Assembly (NCBI GenBank): GCA_006227875.1
Contig: SBFI01000439.1
Location: 1 to 12,768, forward strand
Direction of reading: 5' to 3'
From: Acidobacteriota bacterium
Lineage (GTDB): Bacteria; Acidobacteriota; Thermoanaerobaculia; Multivoradales; JAHEKO01
DNA length: 12,768 nucleotides
This document shows, one piece after another, positions 1 through 5,625 of the stretch (within the stretch, counting starts at the first letter, position 1; each line of letters begins with the position of its first letter). The notes beneath the pieces are model-generated. The model was not told the origin of the DNA. It saw only the letters and a list, made by a program, of their open reading frames with translations, and did not search any database. A program made the position numbers and the translations under genes.

Positions 1-188
1 TTGACCGCCTCCATCTTGGCCTGGTGAATCAACATCGAGATCCGGCGGGCCGCTCCCTCGTGCTTGGAGCGCAAAATCATGTTCTGCAACGCCGGTAGAC
101 CCATCAGGGCCACGATGCCCACCACCGCCACTACCACCATGATCTCCAGGAGAGTGAATCCTCCCGGACGCTTCGGTCCGTGTGTCAT
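1..188 (-). CDS. Type IV pilin-like / pseudopilin prepilin (GspH/FimT style), 3' end outside window
   Basis: Sixty-two codons are present before the gene runs off the left edge. The peptide opens with a short basic leader (MTHGPKRPGG) followed by FTLLEIMVVVAVVGIVALMG. This is the class III prepilin signature: prepilin peptidase cuts after the last Gly, the new N-terminal Phe is N-methylated, Glu at mature position 5 is present, and the hydrophobic helix anchors the subunit in the inner membrane and packs in the pilus core. The start is fixed by a strong Shine-Dalgarno sequence (AAGGAGTG, 193-200) six bases before the ATG at 186-188. A sigma-54-type promoter lies just upstream (221-237). A methylated N-terminus of this kind occurs in type IV pilins, minor pilins (FimT/FimU) and type II secretion pseudopilins (GspH). 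The continuation (ALQNMILRSKHEGAARRISMLIHQAKMEA) resembles the GspH/FimT minor-pilin group, but the diagnostic C-terminal domain is not in the window. Confidence 0.88.
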   Translation of the reverse strand, partial: MTHGPKRPGGFTLLEIMVVVAVVGIVALMGLPALQNMILRSKHEGAARRISMLIHQAKMEAV

Positions 189-192
189 GCGT

Positions 193-200
193 CACTCCTT
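193..200 (-). promoter_or_regulatory. Ribosome binding site of the prepilin gene
   Basis: The minus strand reads AAGGAGTG, with its AAGGAG core six bases from the ATG at 186-188. This near-ideal Shine-Dalgarno match decides the start codon and places the short basic leader and the cleavage Gly exactly where a class III prepilin needs them. Confidence 0.8.
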
Positions 201-220
201 ATCCGAGGCAAAAGGTATAG

Positions 221-237
221 AGCAATATGCATACCAA
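221..237 (-). promoter_or_regulatory. Sigma-54 (-24/-12) promoter for the prepilin gene
   Basis: The minus strand reads TTGGTATGCATATTGCT. Compared with the family consensus YTGGCACGN4TTGCW, it has the invariant GG (at 234-235 on the plus strand) and GC (222-223) exactly ten bases apart. The flanking YTGG, the A and G of the CACG part, and TTGCT also match; only two of the fixed positions differ. Transcription would start near position 210, leaving a leader of about 22 bases that holds the Shine-Dalgarno site. The stretch is clearly AT-richer than its surroundings. Sigma-54 control of pilin genes is known from Pseudomonas and Myxococcus pilA. Assigning it here is inference from the motif and position; a sigma-70 element in the same AT-rich segment cannot be excluded. 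Confidence 0.6.
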
Positions 238-296
238 AATCTGGAAATATGCGTAAGTGGTTGTCACAGAGATATTTGAGTGGTCATCGCCGGTTG

Positions 297-349
297 TGGC
301 GCAGTTCACAGACAAGTCAAATCGGTTTCCTTCAGTAACAACTGCGCCA
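297..349. repeat. Perfect 10-bp inverted repeat, 33-bp spacer, upstream of the prepilin promoter
   Basis: TGGCGCAGTT at 297-306 is matched by its exact reverse complement AACTGCGCCA at 340-349. The arm centres are 43 bp apart, about four helical turns. The element lies between the stop codon of the lhgO remnant (410) and the sigma-54-type promoter, about 87-139 bp upstream of the predicted transcription start. It has no T-tract on either side, so it is not a standard intrinsic terminator. Possible roles are binding sites for a sigma-54 activator, a small palindromic repeat element or an RNA structure. Confidence 0.5.
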
Positions 350-409
350 TCGGCCCCAAAAACGCCGCTCGCCGGGGGAGGGGGTGGACCCGCGGCTGGG
401 TGCCTGTTG

Positions 410-1613
410 CTACCCGGGCAGGTCGAAGTTCTCGGCGGCTACCGAGGCGATATGACGGCCGATGGCCAGGGCGGCGGTAGCGGCAGGGGAGGGAGCGTTG
501 AGCACCTGGATGGTGCGCTCGTCCTCGAGGATGCTGAAGTCCTTGAGCAACCGGCCCCGGCGATCGACCGCCTGGGCGCGAACCCCGGCGCCGGCCGGTT
601 GCACATCGCGAGTTGTGACGGCCGGGACCAGACGCTGCAGCCCGGCGACAAAGGCGTTGGTGGACAGCGACCGGTGCATCTCGGAGAACCCGGTCTGCCA
701 GTAGCTGCGGGCCAGCCGCCAGAACCCGGGGTAGGTGAGCACCTCTCCCGTGTCGCGCAGTGAAATGCTCATCCTGGAGTAGCCCTCACGGTGCAGCGCC
801 AGGACCGCGTTGGGTCCGGCCTCGACCTCGTCGTCGATGGTGCGGGTGAAGTGAGGGAAAGCGCGGATCCGGCACCGGATAGATGAGGCCTCTTACCAGC
901 TCCCTGCGTTCGGGGACCAGTTGGTAGTACTCACCGCGGAAGGGGACGAGCCGCACGTCGGGCCGGAAGCCCGAGAGCCTGGCGATGCGGTCCGACTGGA
1001 GACCGGCGCAGTTCACCAGGTAGGAGCAGCGGACGGCGCCGGATGCGGTCTCGAGGGTCAGCTCACGGGGATGGCGGCGGATACCGACCACCCGCGAGTC
1101 GGTCCGCACCTCGGCGCCGGCGCTCTCGAGTTGGCGCGCCAGGGCTCTGGTCACCCTGGCAAAGTCCACGACCCCGGTCTGGGGCACCCATAGCGCCGCC
1201 ACACCATCTGCATTTGGCTCGCGCTCTCGGATGCCTTCGGCGTCGAGACGAACGACACCGTCGAGCCCGTTGTCACGGGCCCGACTTTCCAGCTCCTCGA
1301 GCGCCGGCAGTTCGTTCTCGTCGGTGGCCAGCACCAGCTTGCCGCAGCGCCGGTGGGGGATCTCCTGCTCCCGGCAGAACCGGTAGAGCTCGTCACGACC
1401 TTGGGTGCAAAGACGGGCCTTGAAGGAGCCGGGTCGATAGTAGAGACCGGCATGAATCACGCCGCTGTTGTGCCCACTCTGATGGCGGGCGAGCTCCGGC
1501 TCGGCCTCGAGGAGGATGACCGAGAGCCCGGGTCGGGCAACCAGACTGCTGGCGGTTGCGACCCCGACGATACCGCCACCGATAATGGCCAGGTCGTAAC
1601 GTCGATCGTTCAT
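410..1613 (-). pseudogene. lhgO: L-2-hydroxyglutarate oxidase, disrupted by a frameshifting deletion
   Basis: This FAD enzyme family oxidises L-2-hydroxyglutarate to 2-oxoglutarate and passes electrons to the membrane quinone pool. The N-terminal part carries the dinucleotide-binding motif (IIGGGIVG, residues 10-17) and the family block RHQSGHNSGVIHAGLYY, then runs to VPFRGEYYQL and LIYPVPDPRFP. There the frame breaks. The 1613 frame ends in unrelated sequence at 786, while the shifted frame continues seamlessly as FTRTIDDEVEAGPNAVLAL and on to the stop at 410. E. coli LhgO has PFLGVH-like sequence before the FTR-like segment. Here CCC is followed by only T and then CAC, which fits loss of 11 nt near 854. 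Restoring it gives about 404 residues, close to the E. coli length of about 420. The start ATG lies 32 bases after the M20 stop with no clear Shine-Dalgarno site. The lesion may be a real pseudogene or a sequencing or assembly error. Confidence 0.85.
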
Positions 1614-1645
1614 GCTGACTGGTCGGCAGTCGTCGGTGGAGAAAG

Positions 1646-3184
1646 CTAGGGCAGGGTGAGCAGCGCCGCCATCAGGTCGATTCCATACCAGAGGTTGGCC
1701 AATCGCAGGTTCTCGTTGGGTGCGTGCTGGTTGTCGTCGTGATTGGCGATGGGGACGATGACCACCGGGGCGGCGAGCAGCTCGGTAAACAGATAGAGAG
1801 GCAGTGATCCACCCATCGTTGGCGGCAGCACGAGCGGTCCGTCCGCCGCCCGCCCGGCGGCGCCGATGATGTCGCCGACTACGGCCAAGTCCATCCCGGT
1901 TCGCGCTGCCGGATAACCCTCGCGGCGGCTCACCCTGGCGATCTTGGGATACTCCAGGCGAACCGCGGGATCCGGCTCGTCGCGGACGATGTGGTAACCC
2001 TGGCGGCGGATGTGCTCTTCGACCCGGTCGAGCATCTTTACCGGGTCGTCTCCCTTTGCCAAACGGATATCGATGCTGGCGGTGGCTTCGGTGGGGATGA
2101 CGTTGCGAGCCTCGGCGCCGACGGCCCCGCTCTCCAGACCTCGGATGTTTAGAGATGGAATGAGCAACCTCTCGGCCAGCAGCGCGTTGTCGGCCTCGGT
2201 CGCGGCAAGGCCCAGCTCCCGACGCAGGTCGTCATCGAAGTCGGGCAGTGTCGCCATCGCCGCCCGCTCGGCCTCGCCGATCGGTGCGGTGTCCTGGTAG
2301 AAGCCCTCCACCAGAACGTTGCCGTCGTCGTCCTTCATTCCGGCCAGCAGTCTTGCCAGCAGGTGTGCCGGATTTGGGGCCCAATTGCCGTAGTGCCCGC
2401 TGTGGAGATAGCGGGTGGCGCCATAGACGGTGATATCGAGCCCGGTGTAGCCGCGCACGCCGAACACCAGCTGGGGTCGCCGGCTCTGGTGGACCGGGCC
2501 GTCACAGATGAGCCAGACGTCGACCTCCAGGTCCTCGCGGTGCTGCCGCAGATACTCCTCCAGGTGTTCGGAGCCCGCCTCTTCCTCGCCCTCGAAGAGG
2601 AACCGCAGGTTGGAGCTCGGCTCGATGCCCGCAGCCTCGAGGGCATCGAGGGCGGCAAAGATGGCGGCGAGCGGCGCTTTGTCGTCGCCGCTGGAGCGGC
2701 CGTAGATACGCCACTCGGGGTCGACGGCCTCACCGGGCTGGGGCCAGGGACGGGGTCGGCCACCCTCCTCGATGGCGCCGGTGTAGAGGGTGGGTGACCA
2801 GGGTGGCTGGTCCCATTGGTCGAGATCGACCGGCTGACCGTCGTAGTGGACATAGAAACCTAGAGTGCGCTCGGCATCCGTTACGTCGAGCGCGCCAAAG
2901 ACCACCGGTGGCGCACCGTTGAGCGTCCAGAGCTCGGCAGCGACACCTCTCTCCTCCAGCCGGCCGCGGATGAGCTCGGCATTGCGAACGATGTTCTCGC
3001 TGTCGCTGGCGACGTTGGGGATCGACAGCAGCTCGGCGAAGGCGCCCAGAATCGACGCCTCGTTGGCCTGCCGAAAGGAGCGGGCAGCGGCCAGTCCGTC
3101 CTCGGCGGGCGCGGAGTCGGCCGTGACGAGCAGAGCGCAGAGCAGAATCCCCAGCATGCGGAGAAGTTGGTGACGACCTGCCAT
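1646..3184 (-). CDS. Exported M20-family metallopeptidase (CNDP-type dipeptidase/carboxypeptidase)
   Basis: The 512-residue zinc hydrolase probably cleaves small peptides or N-acyl amino acids in the periplasm. Residues 1-27 form a Sec signal peptide (basic start, LGILLCALLV core, SAPA before ED). The M20 metal and catalytic sites appear in order: HYDGQP (H113, with D115 behind it), GRSSGDDK (bridging Asp near 167), FEGEEEAGSE (catalytic and metal Glu, about 200-201), CDG (D228), the dimerisation-domain YLHSGHYG (H261/H264), and the last metal His in QHAPNEN (H487). The frame stays open upstream to 3478, but that extension overlaps the previous gene. The ATG at 3184 gives a signal peptide, has GAGG before it, and starts 11 bases after the upstream stop. 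It is third in a four-gene run, between a PLP enzyme and the lhgO remnant. Family assignment is firm; substrate is unknown. Confidence 0.9.
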   Translation of the reverse strand: MAGRHQLLRMLGILLCALLVTADSAPAEDGLAAARSFRQANEASILGAFAELLSIPNVASDSENIVRNAELIRGRLEERGVAAELWTLNGAPPVVFGALDVTDAERTLGFYVHYDGQPVDLDQWDQPPWSPTLYTGAIEEGGRPRPWPQPGEAVDPEWRIYGRSSGDDKAPLAAIFAALDALEAAGIEPSSNLRFLFEGEEEAGSEHLEEYLRQHREDLEVDVWLICDGPVHQSRRPQLVFGVRGYTGLDITVYGATRYLHSGHYGNWAPNPAHLLARLLAGMKDDDGNVLVEGFYQDTAPIGEAERAAMATLPDFDDDLRRELGLAATEADNALLAERLLIPSLNIRGLESGAVGAEARNVIPTEATASIDIRLAKGDDPVKMLDRVEEHIRRQGYHIVRDEPDPAVRLEYPKIARVSRREGYPAARTGMDLAVVGDIIGAAGRAADGPLVLPPTMGGSLPLYLFTELLAAPVVIVPIANHDDNQHAPNENLRLANLWYGIDLMAALLTLP

Positions 3185-3195
3185 GGAGTACCTCG

Positions 3196-4332
3196 CTATA
3201 CCGTCTGAGTGAAGACTTCGAGGAGACGGGCCACGTCCCCCTCGTCGTTGTAGACATGGGGCGACACCCGTACCGAGTCGCCTCTGACGCTGACGTGGAC
3301 CCGGGCTCGAGCCAGGGCCGCCGCCGCCTCCTGGGGGTCGCGCCCGGCCAGGCGCAGACCGATCATGTGTCCGGCTCGCAGCTCGCGTGGGGCGACACGA
3401 AGACCGATCTTCTCGGCGCCGTCGGCGATCAGGTCGGTGAGCCCGCGGAGGTAGGCCTGGATCTCTTCCACCCCCCAACCCAGAGTCTGCTCGAGGGCCG
3501 CGATGGCGACCGGCATCGAGGTGAAGTTGCTCACCTCTCCCATGTCGAACCGTCTGGCGCCGGTTGCAGGCTCGTCGGTGTAGTTGACCAGGGCGGCGAA
3601 TTCACGGCGGTTGGCGCGGATTATCCAGTTGTGCTCGAGCGGCATCCCCAGTCGATGTTTGGGCGCCATCCACATGAAACCCAGGGTGTAGGGGCCGAGC
3701 AGCCACTTGTAGGAGGCGGTGACGACAAAGTCGGGCTGGATCTCGTCGATCCCGAACGGCAAAGCTCCGACCGACTGGCAGCCATCCACCACCAGCGCGG
3801 CACCCACCCGACGAGCTTGCTCGCCCACACGAGGCAGGTCGATGAGACCACCGTCGGTCCAGTGACAGTGGGGAGTCGCAACGATGGCCGTCTGCTCACC
3901 GATCGCGGCCAGAACCGATGCGGTCCAGTCTCCCTGATCGGGTCGCTCGACCGTTCGCAGCCGCCCACCATTGCGCCCGGCAAGGTCCCGCCAGGCATAG
4001 ACATTGGAGGGGAACTGCTCGGCCAGGACCACGATCTCCTGGCCCTGCTCGAGCTTCAGGTTCTTTGCCGCCAGAGCCATGCCATAGCTGACCGACGGCA
4101 CCAGCGACACCCCTTCGGCGTCCCCGCCCACCACGCGCGCAAACAGCCGGCGGGCCTCTTCTACCGGCTCGAAGAAGTCCTCGGTCGAGATCTGCCAGGG
4201 CTGGGCTCTATGCTCGAGCGCTGTCCGCGCAGCTTCGGTGACCGGCTTCGACAAAGGTCCGAAGTAGGAGCAGTTGAGATAGGCGATGTCTTCCGGTATG
4301 TCGAAGAGGTGACGCTGACAGGAGAGGGGCAT
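3196..4332 (-). CDS. Class-V-fold (fold type I) PLP-dependent aminotransferase-like enzyme
   Basis: The 378-residue cytoplasmic protein belongs to the class V aminotransferase/cysteine desulfurase/isopenicillin N epimerase superfamily. Visible hallmarks are VPSVSYGMALAA (residues 78-89, phosphate-binding region), ATPHCHWTDGG (152-162), VVDGCQSVGALPFGID (181-196) with D183 facing the pyridine nitrogen, and TASYKWLLGP with K209 as the likely PLP Schiff-base lysine. An Arg in RVSPHVYND (R355) sits where the family binds the substrate carboxylate. There is no Cys after K209, so it is unlikely to be a cysteine desulfurase. A transaminase, lyase or epimerase acting on an amino acid is possible. It starts 25 bases after the AspC/TyrB-like gene without an obvious Shine-Dalgarno site and ends 11 bases before the exported peptidase, so co-transcription is likely. 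The exact reaction cannot be read from sequence. Confidence 0.88.
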   Translation of the reverse strand: MPLSCQRHLFDIPEDIAYLNCSYFGPLSKPVTEAARTALEHRAQPWQISTEDFFEPVEEARRLFARVVGGDAEGVSLVPSVSYGMALAAKNLKLEQGQEIVVLAEQFPSNVYAWRDLAGRNGGRLRTVERPDQGDWTASVLAAIGEQTAIVATPHCHWTDGGLIDLPRVGEQARRVGAALVVDGCQSVGALPFGIDEIQPDFVVTASYKWLLGPYTLGFMWMAPKHRLGMPLEHNWIIRANRREFAALVNYTDEPATGARRFDMGEVSNFTSMPVAIAALEQTLGWGVEEIQAYLRGLTDLIADGAEKIGLRVAPRELRAGHMIGLRLAGRDPQEAAAALARARVHVSVRGDSVRVSPHVYNDEGDVARLLEVFTQTV

Positions 4333-4357
4333 GACGTGGTTGGGCGCCGAGCAGGTG

Positions 4358-5557
4358 TCAACCGAGCGCGGCGATGGCGTCGCAAACGCGATCGATGTTG
4401 CCGGGGGTCATTCCGGCGATGCTGATCCGGCCGGACGCCACGATATAGACAGAGTGTTTCTCTTTGAGCTCGAGTACCTGGTCGACCGACAGGCCGGAGA
4501 ACGAGAACATCCCCCTTTGGCGGGTGATGAAGGTGTTACCGCCCGGTGCCAGATGGACTCCGCGCTCGTCGAGGGCCTCGACGAACTGCTCTCGTGCGGC
4601 GCGGATCCGATGGCGCATCCGTCCCAGCTCCTCGCTCCAACTCTGCCGCAGCGCCTCGTCCTCGAGCACGGTGGTGACGATCTTGCTGCCGTGGGCGGGT
4701 GGGTTGGAGTAATTGGCCCGGATACAACGCTTGAGATGGCTGAGGGCCGCCTGCGCCGCGGATGAGCTGGTGGTCACCAGGATGAGGGCGCCGACCCGCT
4801 CGTTGTAGAGACCGAAGTTCTTGGAGAAGCTGTTGCAGATGAGAATCTCGGGGACGATCTCGGACAGGATTCGCTGGCCCTGTGCATCCTCTTCCACGCT
4901 GTCGCCAAACCCCTGGTAGGCGGTGTCGAGAAGTGGCAGCGCGCCCCGGTTGGCCAGGAGTTCTCCGATCTCGCGCCACTGCTCGGTCGAGGGGTCGGTG
5001 CCGCTCGGGTTGTGACAGCAGCCCTGGAGGACGACCACGTCACCGGCGCTGATCTCAGTCAGTGCCGTCAACATCTCCTCGTAGGAGAGAACGTGTTTGT
5101 CCCGATCGAAGTAGGGGAAGCTCCGGACCTCGAGCCCGGCGGCCAGAAAGATCGGCCCGTGATTGACCCAGGTCGGGTTGGTGAGCCAGACGGTGGCGTC
5201 CGGATGAATCGATCTGATGAAGTCGCCCGCCACCCGCAGGGCACCGGTGCCGCCCGGGGTGTGGGCGCCGGTGACACGGGCCTCGGCCAGAGCCGGATGG
5301 TCCCGGCCAAGTGCCAACCGCTGGACCTGGGTCACGTAGTCGGTCGACCCCGGGATACCGAGATAGCTCTTGGTCGACTCCTCTTCCAGGATCCGGCGCT
5401 CGGCCGTCTTGACGGCGGCGAAGACCGGGGTCCGTCCCTCCTCGTCGAGATAGATGCCGGCGGTCAGGTTGACCTTGACCGGGTTGGGGTCCTCCTTGAA
5501 GGCTTCGTTGAGCCCAAAGATGGGATCGGGGGGCGCCGGCTCGACACTCTCGAACAT
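4358..5557 (-). CDS. Aspartate/aromatic aminotransferase (AspC/TyrB subgroup)
   Basis: The 399-residue PLP enzyme moves the amino group between aspartate or aromatic amino acids and 2-oxoglutarate. Its sequence follows E. coli AspC/TyrB closely from the first residues (MFESVEPAPPDPIFGL against MFENITAAPADPILGL). Landmarks are THE PGGTGALR loop (101-108), NPTWVNH with W130, CCHNPSGTDP with N183, LLDTAYQGF with D211, NSFSKNFGLYNERVG with the PLP lysine K246 and an Arg at 254, IRANYSNPPAHG (279-290), and ASGRISIAGMTP with the carboxylate-binding R377. I chose the start by alignment. An in-frame ATG at 5578 would add seven residues; it has a G-run directly against it, too close for a normal Shine-Dalgarno site, and neither start is well supported by a ribosome site. 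It leads the metabolic cluster, 62 bases after the efflux permease stop. AspC and TyrB specificity cannot be separated here. Confidence 0.93.
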   Translation of the reverse strand: MFESVEPAPPDPIFGLNEAFKEDPNPVKVNLTAGIYLDEEGRTPVFAAVKTAERRILEEESTKSYLGIPGSTDYVTQVQRLALGRDHPALAEARVTGAHTPGGTGALRVAGDFIRSIHPDATVWLTNPTWVNHGPIFLAAGLEVRSFPYFDRDKHVLSYEEMLTALTEISAGDVVVLQGCCHNPSGTDPSTEQWREIGELLANRGALPLLDTAYQGFGDSVEEDAQGQRILSEIVPEILICNSFSKNFGLYNERVGALILVTTSSSAAQAALSHLKRCIRANYSNPPAHGSKIVTTVLEDEALRQSWSEELGRMRHRIRAAREQFVEALDERGVHLAPGGNTFITRQRGMFSFSGLSVDQVLELKEKHSVYIVASGRISIAGMTPGNIDRVCDAIAALG

Positions 5558-5597
5558 CGTGTCAGCGGAGCATAGCATTCCCCCCGCCCGCCCGGTT

Positions 5598-5625
5598 CTT
5601 GGTCTTTAGTCGTTAGTCACTAGTC
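5598..5625. repeat. Four degenerate tandem heptamers across the RND gene stop
   Basis: On the minus strand four 7-base units follow each other: GACTAGT, GACTAAC, GACTAAA, GACCAAG. The first unit contains the TAG stop codon (5620-5622) of the efflux permease and the others occupy the gap before the aminotransferase gene. The units share GACTA and vary at the end. Short heptamer arrays are known in intergenic DNA of other bacteria (for example the cyanobacterial STRR repeats). Whether this one has relatives elsewhere in the genome cannot be seen here. Confidence 0.6.

Noticed and set aside
350..409. Possible intrinsic terminator after the lhgO remnant (GC-rich segment then T5 on the minus strand)
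   Set aside because: Only a five-pair GCCGC/GCGGC stem with a 23-base loop can be drawn before the T-run, which is too weak to call.
257..763. Plus-strand open frame of 168 codons, Gly-rich
   Set aside because: It lies antisense to the lhgO remnant, has low-complexity GC-driven composition, no recognisable motif and no ribosome site. It is a shadow of the coding strand.
3185..3478. Upstream extension of the M20 peptidase frame
   Set aside because: The extension is Arg/Pro/Gly-rich, overlaps the previous gene and would bury the signal peptide. The ATG at 3184 is far better.
3256..4425. Plus-strand open frame of 389 codons
   Set aside because: Long, but exactly antisense to the class-V PLP gene, whose motifs are unmistakable. 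Composition fits a high-GC antisense shadow.
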